In this document: positions 1 to 5,755 of the stretch, one piece after another
How the letters are laid out: the number at the start of each line of letters is the position of its first letter
How positions within the stretch are numbered: the stretch's first letter is position 1
Source: an uncultured Candidatus Saccharibacteria bacterium
Lineage (GTDB): Bacteria > Patescibacteriota > Saccharimonadia > Saccharimonadales > Saccharimonadaceae
Assembly: GCA_946187605.1 (NCBI GenBank)
Contig: CAMHRH010000028.1
Span: 1 to 9,421 of the forward strand
Reading direction: 5' to 3'
Length of the DNA stretch: 9,421 bases
Program-made: the position numbers and the translations under genes
The notes under the pieces: model-generated
The model's input: only the letters and a program-made list of their open reading frames with translations
What the model was told of the DNA's origin: nothing
Databases searched by the model: none

Positions 1-225
1 ACCCAACTACCGCAAGTTGTCGATAAAATTCTCAAATACGACAAAAACGCAACTCGCGAAACTGCACTTGCAGTAGTTAGGACTGCCAGCGAGCTGATGT
101 ATAAATCTTACCTAATGCGCGGCAATGACAATTTCTTAATTAAACTCGAAAATCTTATCAAGGCCGAAGAAGCAATCGCTCAAAACGGACACGTCAAGCT
201 ACAACTTATAGCCAACATGCTCTAA
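1..225 (+). CDS. C-terminal fragment, probable clamp-loader subunit (DNA polymerase III delta-prime type)
   Basis: The first 74 codons visible are the 3' end of a gene that begins before the window; the reading frame starts at base 1 and ends with TAA at 223-225. The fragment is helical and charged. Its last 30 residues contain the stretch KAEEAIAQNGHVKLQLIANM, which resembles the end of clamp-loader AAA+ subunits (HolB/DnaX type), where a helix with a KAE/EAE core is followed by a short 'N-x-x-x-x-L-x-L' helix that closes the collar domain. If correct, the protein helps load the sliding clamp during replication. No ATPase motifs lie in the visible part, so the call rests only on this C-terminal pattern; another helical protein could look the same. 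The gene ends 42 bases before the next start. Confidence 0.4.
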   Translation, partial: TQLPQVVDKILKYDKNATRETALAVVRTASELMYKSYLMRGNDNFLIKLENLIKAEEAIAQNGHVKLQLIANML

Positions 226-232
226 GCATAAG

Positions 233-261
233 TTGAACATCTCATCTTAAAATGCTACAAT
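233..261 (+). promoter_or_regulatory. Promoter of the TPR gene, probably leaderless
   Basis: The -35-like element TTGAAC (233-238), a 17-base spacer and the extended -10 TGC-TACAAT (TG at 253-254, hexamer 256-261) are seen. Only 6 bases separate the hexamer from the ATG at 268, so transcription should start at or next to the A of the start codon. There is no Shine-Dalgarno sequence in between. Confidence 0.65.
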
Positions 262-267
262 AACTAT

Positions 268-1023
268 ATGCTAGCCGCAGTGCTAATTATGGTTTTTGCA
301 TTCTTTACTGTCTTTTTTGTGCCAAAATATCATGCCGAAAAAGAAGAGGACGACATTGACGATACGCGTAAAACTCCGCAGATTAAAAAACTTTGGTCAA
401 TGGCACAAACCGCAATGCGCGAACGCAAACCAATGAAAGCAGAAAAGGCACTACTCACTATCCTAAAATTCGACGAGAAAAATGCTGCCGCATATAACCG
501 GCTCGGCATCCTTTATGCGAAGGAGAAGCACTTCAAAGAAGCCGTAGAATGCTTTGAGATCGCTCAAAGCCTAGACAATAACGCATCGAGCCTGCATAAT
601 GTCGGACTAATCTATTACGAAACTGGAAAATACGAAAAAGCCGCCATGGCCTTCAGCCAAGCCATCGAGATCGAAGGTGACCAACCGGGCCGCTATATCG
701 CCTACGCAAAAGCACTCGAAAAACTCGGTCAACGCGGAAAAGCCATTGAAGCCCTCGAGACCGCCTATAGCCTGAACCCGAGCACAGTCATCTTGCGCCA
801 CTTACTCGAAATCTACGAAAACGATAATGACACCGAAAATATCGAAGTCACTCAGGCCCGCATTCAAGAACTCCAAGCCGCTAGAGCAGAAGCAGCCGCA
901 AAAGCTACGCCGAAACCAAAGCGACGCATTATTAGGAGTGCCGCGAAAGCTGTCACGAAGGAATCGGCGAGTACTTCCCATAAAGCCACGAAAAAACTTT
1001 CCAAAAAGACCAAAATCGTATAA
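268..1023 (+). CDS. Membrane-anchored TPR-repeat protein
   Basis: This is a 251-residue protein with three parts. Residues 1-19 form one hydrophobic segment (LAAVLIMVFAFFTVFFV), which would act as an uncleaved membrane anchor. An acidic linker (residues 24-32, EKEEDDIDD) follows. Residues about 40-175 carry about four tetratricopeptide repeats, with the typical pattern of small and aromatic residues seen in 'AYNRLGILYAKEKHFKEAVE' (75-94) and 'LHNVGLIYYETGKYEKAAMA' (109-128). The tail (about 205-251) is rich in Lys, Arg and Ala and very basic. TPR domains are protein-protein scaffolds, and no catalytic motif is visible. The ATG at 268 is chosen because it lies 6 bases from a -10 box and starts the hydrophobic segment. 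The basic tail could contact nucleic acid, ribosome or acidic lipids, which is inference. The specific partner is unknown. Confidence 0.8.
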   Translation: MLAAVLIMVFAFFTVFFVPKYHAEKEEDDIDDTRKTPQIKKLWSMAQTAMRERKPMKAEKALLTILKFDEKNAAAYNRLGILYAKEKHFKEAVECFEIAQSLDNNASSLHNVGLIYYETGKYEKAAMAFSQAIEIEGDQPGRYIAYAKALEKLGQRGKAIEALETAYSLNPSTVILRHLLEIYENDNDTENIEVTQARIQELQAARAEAAAKATPKPKRRIIRSAAKAVTKESASTSHKATKKLSKKTKIV

Positions 1024-1026
1024 AAT
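998..1026 (+). promoter_or_regulatory. Candidate promoter for tRNA-Thr
   Basis: The -35-like TTTCCA (998-1003), a 17-base spacer and -10 TAAAAT (1021-1026) lie at the very end of the TPR gene; the hexamer includes its stop codon. Transcription would start near 1033, about 40 bases before the tRNA, whose 5' end would then be made by RNase P. Both hexamers are imperfect, so read-through from the TPR gene is an alternative. Confidence 0.35.
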
Positions 1027-1072
1027 AAAGTGGTGCAATGAGGTGGACTCGTAGCACTAGCACGCAACATTT

Positions 1073-1148
1073 GCCGCAATAGCTCAGTTGGTAGAGCAGC
1101 CGCCTTGTAAGCGGCAGGTCATCGGTTCAAGTCCGATTTGCGGCTCCA
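1073..1148 (+). tRNA. tRNA-Thr (anticodon UGU)
   Basis: A complete 76-base tRNA with all four stems. The acceptor GCCGCAA pairs with TTGCGGC, the D stem is GCTC/GAGC, the anticodon stem is GCCGC/GCGGC, and the T stem is ATCGG/CCGAT around TTCAAGT. The seven-base anticodon loop CTTGTAA gives anticodon TGT, which reads ACA threonine codons. The discriminator base is T and the 3' CCA is encoded in the DNA. The gene is followed after 15 bases by an intrinsic terminator. Confidence 0.96.
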
Positions 1149-1163
1149 TTAAAGGATTGGACG

Positions 1164-1191
1164 ATACGCAAAGACTATTTGCGTATTTTTT
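1164..1191 (+). terminator. Intrinsic terminator after tRNA-Thr
   Basis: A perfect 9-bp stem (ATACGCAAA with TTTGCGTAT) encloses the 5-base loop GACTA and runs directly into a tract of six T (1186-1191). It ends the tRNA-Thr transcript and isolates the next gene. Confidence 0.88.
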
Positions 1192-1207
1192 ATGAAAAAA
1201 TCAGCTA

Positions 1208-1236
1208 TTTACCTATTAAAGATATTATTATATAAT
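1208..1236 (+). promoter_or_regulatory. Promoter of the Cys-rich orphan gene
   Basis: The -35-like TTTACC (1208-1213, 4 of 6 consensus bases), a 17-base spacer and a perfect TATAAT (1231-1236) are seen. The predicted start near 1243 gives a leader of about 40 bases that contains a strong Shine-Dalgarno sequence, in contrast to the leaderless promoters of several neighbours. Confidence 0.7.
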
Positions 1237-1266
1237 ATCAAAGTTCACACCTGTAACGCACATTTC

Positions 1267-1273
1267 AAAGGAG
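1267..1273 (+). promoter_or_regulatory. Shine-Dalgarno sequence deciding a TTG start
   Basis: AAAGGAG lies 9 bases before the TTG at 1283. This near-perfect ribosome binding site is the reason to accept the non-AUG start rather than the next in-frame ATG at 1349. Confidence 0.8.
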
Positions 1274-1282
1274 CTGATATCA

Positions 1283-1726
1283 TTGTTCGAAAAGACTATC
1301 ACATTAGAAAACGGCAAGGGGGTGCAGGTTCGCTGGCGCGAGGAGCGTATGAAAGCATTGCTACCATATGCAAACTACAATACCGAGCTTCTCGTACGCT
1401 GGGACCCCAAAGAGCACATCGCCATCGTAGATGTTAATGCGCCAGAATGGTACAAACCGCTGGCAGCATTACATGAAATGATATGCTGTGGCAGAGAATT
1501 CGAGGAACTCGTCCCCAATCTTGTCGTCAATGGCCTTCGTTGCGAACACTATTGCGCATGCATAGAAAAGTTCTGCCTGAACGCCGCAGGCATCGACAGA
1601 ACACGCTACGCATTCGCACGCAGGGAAATGTTTTTCATATTAATAGAAAAACACCTCTGCGTGGATAAGGGCATGTTGGCTCAAATCAAAAGAACCTACG
1701 ACATGATAAACACCGAGGAGATCTAA
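1283..1726 (+). CDS. Hypothetical Cys-rich small protein, function unknown
   Basis: A 147-residue soluble protein that I do not recognise. It has no membrane segment or signal peptide. It contains seven cysteines (C68, C69, C87, C91, C93, C98, C126) plus His64 and His89. Most of them fall in two patches, LHEMICCG (63-70) and RCEHYCACIEKFC (86-98), an arrangement that could bind zinc or an iron-sulfur cluster, but no named finger pattern fits. The 'HE' in LHEMIC is not followed by a histidine in the HExxH position, so it is not a classical zincin. Translation starts at TTG, supported by AAAGGAG at 1267-1273. The gene has its own promoter and its own terminator and sits alone between two tRNA genes. 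That self-contained arrangement suggests an acquired or independently regulated gene, which is inference. Confidence 0.75.
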   Translation: MFEKTITLENGKGVQVRWREERMKALLPYANYNTELLVRWDPKEHIAIVDVNAPEWYKPLAALHEMICCGREFEELVPNLVVNGLRCEHYCACIEKFCLNAAGIDRTRYAFARREMFFILIEKHLCVDKGMLAQIKRTYDMINTEEI

Positions 1727-1732
1727 GCTCTC

Positions 1733-1757
1733 AAAGCCCGCCACGTGCGGGCTTTTT
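1733..1757 (+). terminator. Intrinsic terminator of the Cys-rich orphan gene
   Basis: A 9-bp stem (AAAGCCCGC with GCGGGCTTT) and the 5-base loop CACGT lead into a T tract ending at 1757. It starts 6 bases after the stop codon. Confidence 0.92.
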
Positions 1758-1758
1758 C

Positions 1759-1787
1759 TTGCAGTAAACTCTTTAGCGTGATAAAAT
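1759..1787 (+). promoter_or_regulatory. Promoter of tRNA-Tyr
   Basis: TTGCAG (1759-1764), a 17-base spacer and the extended -10 TGA-TAAAAT (TG at 1779-1780, hexamer 1782-1787) are seen. The predicted start near 1794 is about 7 bases before the mature tRNA 5' end at 1801. The -35 box directly follows the T tract of the upstream terminator. Confidence 0.65.
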
Positions 1788-1800
1788 AAATAAGTACTTT

Positions 1801-1886
1801 GCTGGGATAGCGAAGTGGTCAAACGCATCAGACTGTAAATCTGCCGGCTTCGGCCTTCGTAGGTTCGACTCCTACTCCCAGCACCA
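1801..1886 (+). tRNA. tRNA-Tyr (anticodon GUA)
   Basis: A complete 86-base class II tRNA. The acceptor GCTGGGA pairs with TCCCAGC, and the D arm GCG...CGC carries the GTGGTCAAA type loop. The anticodon loop CTGTAAA gives anticodon GTA. A long variable arm (CGGCTTCGGCCTTC) is followed by the T stem GTAGG/CCTAC around TTCGACT. The discriminator is A and CCA is encoded. The outermost pair of the anticodon stem (position 27 T, position 43 C) does not pair; the other four pairs do. Confidence 0.96.
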
Positions 1887-1893
1887 TAAAAAA

Positions 1894-1921
1894 CCCTGAA
1901 CGTTTATTTCAGGGCTTTTTT
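1894..1921 (+). terminator. Intrinsic terminator after tRNA-Tyr
   Basis: A 7-bp stem (CCCTGAA with TTCAGGG) and a 7-base loop are followed by C and a six-T tract. It lies 8 bases after the tRNA CCA end. Confidence 0.88.
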
Positions 1922-2042
1922 GTGCTCACATGATAATAGAAAAGTAAGCACTTAACGGAACAGAAAATGCCAAACCAAATAAAGACACCATCAAGAACAC
2001 TCAATCCAACAGCAAATTGCCAAATAGTCCACTTTATGCTAA

Positions 2043-2048
2043 TATAAT
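2043..2048 (+). promoter_or_regulatory. -10 box of the LCP gene, probably leaderless
   Basis: A perfect TATAAT with exactly 6 bases before the ATG at 2055 and no Shine-Dalgarno sequence. A good -35 word, TTGCCA, occurs at 2017-2022, but the spacer would be 20 bases, so its role is doubtful. The rest of the 133-base stretch from 1922 to here shows nothing else I can support. Confidence 0.6.
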
Positions 2049-2054
2049 TGCAAT

Positions 2055-3602
2055 ATGTCAAATAATATTTCAAAGAAGCCCAGCAGTAATGCGCAAAAAA
2101 GCAGCTCACCGCATTCAAAAAAGAGCCCAGCCAGCAAAACCGTCTCAAGGCACATTGAATCTTATAACCAAACATCGAAAGAAAATAGTATTATCAGAAA
2201 AGTCGGAATTGTCCTAGCTATCGCGCAACTAATCTCTAGCTCGGTATTGGTCGTCGCTCTTAAGCGACTTAATTTATTGCAGACTTGGCAACTATTTCTT
2301 ACTGCATTCACGTTAGTCATATTCGAGACCTTAGTCATCTATTTCTTAGTCATAAAGCAATCAGCAAAACGTGCCGTGCAAGTTATTCTAATTATCCTAA
2401 GCATTCTTATTAGCTGCGGCTCAGTCATAGGCTACAAATACGTCCGCCAAACAGTAAGCTTTATTGAAAACATTACTGGATCGCATTACGAAACACAGAC
2501 CTATAAAGTCCTCGTCCTAAAATCTAGCCAATATAACGAAATCAGCCAGCTAAATAACCAGCACATTGGCTTTTTGTCCACAAACCCAAACCTCGAGACC
2601 ACCGAGAAAACACTCAAAAATGTCATTTCTTTCAAAGAGCAGCACTACGACGAACTCGGGAACCTCATTGCAGGCATACAAGACTACAAGGTCTCTGCTA
2701 TCACACTAACAGATAGTTATCTAGAATTCCTCGAAGAGAATGATAAAGATTTTATCGAAAACAGCAAAGTAATTTATCAGTTTGAGGTCCGCGTCGAAAA
2801 CGAAAAAGACGAAAAACGCGTGAACGTAGTCACCGACCCATTCATTCTATACATTTCAGGTAGCGATAGTCGCATCGGTCTCAACGACACCGCACGAAGC
2901 GATGTTAACATTCTCGCCGTCATCAATCCCAAAGAAGCAAAAATACTTCTAGTATCTATTCCGCGCGATTATTACGTACAGCTACATGGAACTACCGGAA
3001 CGAAAGACAAGCTAACGCATGCCGGTATCTATGGAACCGAGATGAGCAAAACTACGATCGAAGACTTGTTAGATATCGACATAAACTACACGCTCAAGGT
3101 CGGATTTAGTACTGTAATCAAAGTAATTGACGAAGTTGACGGCATCGACATTGACTCTGACCAAGCTTTCACTGCATGGACAAACAAATCCTGCAAATTC
3201 ACCAAAGGCGTCCAACACGTCGACAGCGTCTGCGCATTAGCCTTCGCGCGCGAGCGCTACTCTTACGCATCCGGCGATCGCCACCGCGGCGAAAACCAGC
3301 AACAAGTCATCACGAAGCTCATCGAAAAAGTTACCAATCCGCATTACCTAACGCGCTACACAGATATCTTAAGTGCCGCCGAGGGGAGCTTCGAAACGAG
3401 CCTTAACTACGACGAAATAACTGACTTCGCCCGTTATCAGCTCGCTGAACTAAAAAAGTGGAAAGTCAAATCAATCTCACTGGATGGCACCGGCGCAATG
3501 CTACCTACATACTCAATGGGCGCACAAAAGCTCTACGTTATGATTCCAACGCAAAGCACCATCGTAACGGCCCAAGAAAAAATCACCGAGTATCTTAAAT
3601 AG
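2055..3602 (+). CDS. LytR-CpsA-Psr (LCP) family glycopolymer ligase, CpsA-like
   Basis: A 515-residue membrane protein. Residues 1-48 are a polar, Ser/Lys-rich cytoplasmic tail. Three hydrophobic helices follow at about 51-69, 79-100 and 108-127. An external accessory region (about 148-250) precedes the LCP domain (about 261-425). LCP hallmarks are visible: YISGSDSR (266-273), RSDVNILAVI (281-290), SIPRDYYV (301-308), KLTHAGIYG (319-327) and the stretch FARERYSYASGDRHRGENQQ (397-416). The Asp and Arg residues in these motifs bind the pyrophosphate of the lipid-linked donor and its metal. LCP enzymes transfer undecaprenyl-linked polymers such as capsule or teichoic acid to the cell wall outside the membrane. 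Three helices plus an accessory domain before LCP is the layout of streptococcal CpsA rather than the one-helix LytR/TagT form. The kinase and phosphatase genes downstream support a capsule-type role. The stop is TAG. Confidence 0.93.
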   Translation: MSNNISKKPSSNAQKSSSPHSKKSPASKTVSRHIESYNQTSKENSIIRKVGIVLAIAQLISSSVLVVALKRLNLLQTWQLFLTAFTLVIFETLVIYFLVIKQSAKRAVQVILIILSILISCGSVIGYKYVRQTVSFIENITGSHYETQTYKVLVLKSSQYNEISQLNNQHIGFLSTNPNLETTEKTLKNVISFKEQHYDELGNLIAGIQDYKVSAITLTDSYLEFLEENDKDFIENSKVIYQFEVRVENEKDEKRVNVVTDPFILYISGSDSRIGLNDTARSDVNILAVINPKEAKILLVSIPRDYYVQLHGTTGTKDKLTHAGIYGTEMSKTTIEDLLDIDINYTLKVGFSTVIKVIDEVDGIDIDSDQAFTAWTNKSCKFTKGVQHVDSVCALAFARERYSYASGDRHRGENQQQVITKLIEKVTNPHYLTRYTDILSAAEGSFETSLNYDEITDFARYQLAELKKWKVKSISLDGTGAMLPTYSMGAQKLYVMIPTQSTIVTAQEKITEYLK

Positions 3603-3627
3603 AAGCCTCAGAACATCGCTCCAATAG

Positions 3628-3656
3628 TTGCATTTTTAGCCATTTTGTGCTATAAT
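3628..3656 (+). promoter_or_regulatory. Promoter of the Wzz/tyrosine-kinase operon
   Basis: TTGCAT (3628-3633), a 17-base spacer and the extended -10 TGC-TATAAT (TG at 3648-3649, hexamer 3651-3656) are seen. Transcription should begin near 3663, leaving a leader of about 38 bases. The kinase and phosphatase genes can therefore be expressed separately from the LCP gene upstream. Confidence 0.75.
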
Positions 3657-3684
3657 GATAGTAATATACTTCAATAAATGTTAT

Positions 3685-3691
3685 AAGGGAG
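3685..3691 (+). promoter_or_regulatory. Shine-Dalgarno sequence of the tyrosine-kinase gene
   Basis: AAGGGAG lies 9 bases before the ATG at 3701, separated by GC and a T-rich spacer. It confirms the start and marks this gene as leader-dependent. Confidence 0.7.
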
Positions 3692-3700
3692 CGATTTTTT

Positions 3701-5047
3701 ATGGAAGAAATCGATATCAAAGATTTTCTTACCTATCTCAAGAAATATATATTGCCAATGTTTTTGCTGGCACTGCTCGCTGTTGGCGGCAGCATTTTCT
3801 ATAATCTACGCATCAAAAAACCGCTATACAAAACTAGTACGACAGTAGTTCTAGCTCAAAGCAATAGCACGACCAGCCAAGCCACGCTGAACGATATTAA
3901 CATCAACCAAAAGCTAGTCGCAACATATTCAGAAATCGTAAAAAGTAAGCGCGTTCTAGAGCAAACAATCAATAATCTCTCGCTCGACACAACCGCTGAT
4001 GCCCTTAGCAAACATGTCTCCGTGACGGATATTGAAGATACGGAAATTCTCAAAATTAGCGTCGAAGACGAAAACCGTGAACTCGCCGCAATCATCGCAA
4101 ACAACATTGCCGAAGTATTTACTGCAGAAATCAAAAACATCTATCAACTCGAAAACGTTAGCACCCTCGATTTAGCTCAAACGCCAGAAAAACAGAGCAA
4201 TAATACTACTATTCGTGACGCCGCAATCGCCGCCTTTGTCGCCGTCTTCGGCGTAATTGCAATCGCATTTATTGTCTATTATTTCGATGACAGCGTAAAA
4301 TATAGCGAAGATCTCGAAAAGAAAATCAACCTCCCAATCTCCGGCAAAATCATCAAAAGCGATATCGACCGCAAATCAACCGATAGCGAATTACTCGTCA
4401 ACTGCTATCCAAAATCTATCATTTCCGAAAGTATCAAAGCGCTCCGCACGAACCTACAATTCAGTAGCGTCGATGACGGCTTCAAGACTATCCTAGTGAC
4501 GAGCGCAAACCCAGGTGAAGGCAAGAGCTTTATTTCGTCAAATCTCGCCGTATCATTCGCACAAGCTGGTAAAAAGACACTTCTTGTCGATTGTGATTTG
4601 CGTAAAGGTAGGCTGCATAGATTATTCAATCTACCGAATCTTAATGGTTTTTCTAACCTCCTCACTGACGACATCGCCAACTACAAGAAATACGTCAAAA
4701 AGACTGACATTAAAAACCTCGACGTAATTCCGCGCGGCGTTTATCCACCAAATCCAAGCGAGCTTCTCGCATCGAAGAAAAATAAAGAGCTAATCAAAGC
4801 GCTGCGTAACAAATATGACATTATCATTTTCGATGGCGCACCATGCAATGGCGTTACCGATTCTGTTATTATGTCAACAAACGTAGACGAAACACTAATC
4901 GTCGCCAGCGACAATTCTACACCAAAGGCAACACTCGACGCCGCTCGCGAAAGTCTCCAAAAAGTCAACGCGCATATCACTGGCGTCGTCATGAATAATG
5001 TCAATCGCAAATCAGCACGCTACTACGGTTATTACGGAGAGAAATAA
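3701..5047 (+). CDS. Fused Wzz-type chain-length regulator and bacterial tyrosine kinase (CpsC-CpsD fusion)
   Basis: 448 residues, with both halves of the capsule regulator in one chain. The Wzz half has helix 1 at about 17-34, a short external region (35-172) and helix 2 at about 173-194. The cytoplasmic kinase half has Walker A SANPGEGKS (268-276, Lys275), Walker A' LLVDCDLRKG (294-303), Walker B IIIFDGAP (374-381) and the YPPNPSELL motif (348-356). It ends with a tyrosine cluster (Y441, Y442, Y444, Y445), the usual autophosphorylation site. BY-kinases of this family phosphorylate each other's tails, and cycling of phosphorylation controls polymer length and export. Total length equals CpsC plus CpsD of Gram-positives and is far shorter than about 720-residue Wzc, because the external coiled region is small. 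The proline-rich signature before helix 2 is reduced to 'AQTPEK' (159-164). The phosphatase gene follows after 3 bases. Confidence 0.94.
   Translation: MEEIDIKDFLTYLKKYILPMFLLALLAVGGSIFYNLRIKKPLYKTSTTVVLAQSNSTTSQATLNDININQKLVATYSEIVKSKRVLEQTINNLSLDTTADALSKHVSVTDIEDTEILKISVEDENRELAAIIANNIAEVFTAEIKNIYQLENVSTLDLAQTPEKQSNNTTIRDAAIAAFVAVFGVIAIAFIVYYFDDSVKYSEDLEKKINLPISGKIIKSDIDRKSTDSELLVNCYPKSIISESIKALRTNLQFSSVDDGFKTILVTSANPGEGKSFISSNLAVSFAQAGKKTLLVDCDLRKGRLHRLFNLPNLNGFSNLLTDDIANYKKYVKKTDIKNLDVIPRGVYPPNPSELLASKKNKELIKALRNKYDIIIFDGAPCNGVTDSVIMSTNVDETLIVASDNSTPKATLDAARESLQKVNAHITGVVMNNVNRKSARYYGYYGEK
5036..5039 (+). promoter_or_regulatory. Shine-Dalgarno-like GGAG for the GTG start at 5051
   Basis: GGAG lies inside the last codons of the kinase gene, 11 bases before the GTG at 5051. 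It supports translation of the phosphatase from the kinase mRNA; coupling across the 3-base gap is also possible. Confidence 0.45.
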
Positions 5048-5050
5048 TCC

Positions 5051-5749
5051 GTGATTGATGTTCATAGCCACATCCTGCCCGGCGTCGACGATGGCTCAAA
5101 AAGCTTCGAGCAAAGCCTAGCAATATTAAAAGGCTTGTCAGAGCAGGGCATAACCGAAGTTATCTGCACGCCACACTACATCGCCGAAACCATGCAGACT
5201 AGCCCATATCCTATGAATCTCAAAATAATCACTGAACTTCGCCAAAAAGCAAAAAACATCAATATAAAAATCCATCTCGGCAATGAAATATACATTGACC
5301 TCGAGATTGCGAAATATCTACGCAACCGAAAAATTACACCACTCGCAAATAGCAAATATTTGCTCATCGAACTACCGATGACCGGCGAGTTTAATCAATA
5401 CGAAGATATCTTCTTGAGTCTACAAAACAACGGTTGGCAGGTAATTCTAGCGCACCCAGAGCGTTACCAAAGTTTTCAAAGCAATTTCAACAAAGTTATT
5501 GAAATGAAACAACAAGGCGTATTGCTGCAATGCAATTTAGGTAGTTTTATTGGTCAATACGGTAAACATGCTAAGAAAACCGCCCAAAAAATCGCCAAAG
5601 AACATCTCATATTCTGCTTCGGCACCGATATTCATCGCGAACGCGACTATAACGAGATTAAAAAAGCTCAAAAGAAATTATTGAAGTACTATTCAGAGAC
5701 GGAGCTCATCGAACTCCTTGTCGCTAATCCGCAAAAAATTGTACAATAG
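5051..5749 (+). CDS. cpsB: PHP-family protein-tyrosine phosphatase, CpsB/YwqE type
   Basis: A 232-residue cytoplasmic enzyme of the polymerase-and-histidinol-phosphatase fold. Metal-binding motifs run in the family order: DVHSHILPGVDDG (3-15, with H5 and H7), TPHY (40-43, H42), GNEIY (77-81, E79), ELPM near E107, LAHPERY (133-139, H135) and GTDIHR (191-196, D193 and H195). These residues hold a cluster of metal ions (Mn or Fe type in characterised members) that removes phosphate from phosphotyrosine. The physiological substrate is the Tyr-rich tail of the BY-kinase encoded 3 bases upstream, so the pair forms a switch. The GTG start is chosen because translation from it gives MIDVHSH, the standard N-terminus of this family, and no nearer alternative exists. 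Length is close to that of Gram-positive CpsB (about 240). The stop is TAG. Confidence 0.94.
   Translation: MIDVHSHILPGVDDGSKSFEQSLAILKGLSEQGITEVICTPHYIAETMQTSPYPMNLKIITELRQKAKNINIKIHLGNEIYIDLEIAKYLRNRKITPLANSKYLLIELPMTGEFNQYEDIFLSLQNNGWQVILAHPERYQSFQSNFNKVIEMKQQGVLLQCNLGSFIGQYGKHAKKTAQKIAKEHLIFCFGTDIHRERDYNEIKKAQKKLLKYYSETELIELLVANPQKIVQ
5718..5747 (+). promoter_or_regulatory. Candidate promoter of the YhhN-like gene
   Basis: TTGTCG (5718-5723), an 18-base spacer and TACAAT (5742-5747) lie in the last codons of the phosphatase gene. The hexamer is 8 bases from the ATG at 5756, so the leader would be about 0-2 bases. There is no Shine-Dalgarno sequence. Transcription from the kinase promoter may also continue through, since no terminator is visible. 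Confidence 0.45.
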
Positions 5750-5755
5750 AGCCAT

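Noticed and set aside
1192..1437. 81-codon plus-strand frame overlapping the Cys-rich gene
   Set aside because: It starts inside the terminator T tract and before the promoter, and runs out of frame across the gene that has the Shine-Dalgarno sequence.
1073..1886. Integration (att) repeats at the tRNA genes flanking the orphan gene
   Set aside because: I found no repeat of the tRNA 3' ends nearby and no integrase, so only the position next to tRNAs hints at insertion.
1922..1951. Loose inverted repeat GTGCT...AGCAC after the tRNA-Tyr terminator
   Set aside because: It has only five pairs with a loop of about 20 bases and no T tract or known operator form.
1967..2047. Possible 26-residue peptide gene before the LCP gene
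   Set aside because: Only a weak GGAA precedes it, its end runs into the -10 box of the LCP gene, and composition is uninformative.
1909..2175. 88-codon minus-strand reading frame over the LCP gene start
   Set aside because: It overlaps the tRNA-Tyr terminator and the LCP N-terminus, has no ribosome site and an unusual Cys/Trp/Phe-rich composition typical of a shadow frame.
3678..3686. Minimal upstream frame ATG-TTA-TAA in the leader of the kinase gene
   Set aside because: It overlaps the Shine-Dalgarno sequence of the real gene and has none of its own; such short words occur by chance in AT-rich leaders.
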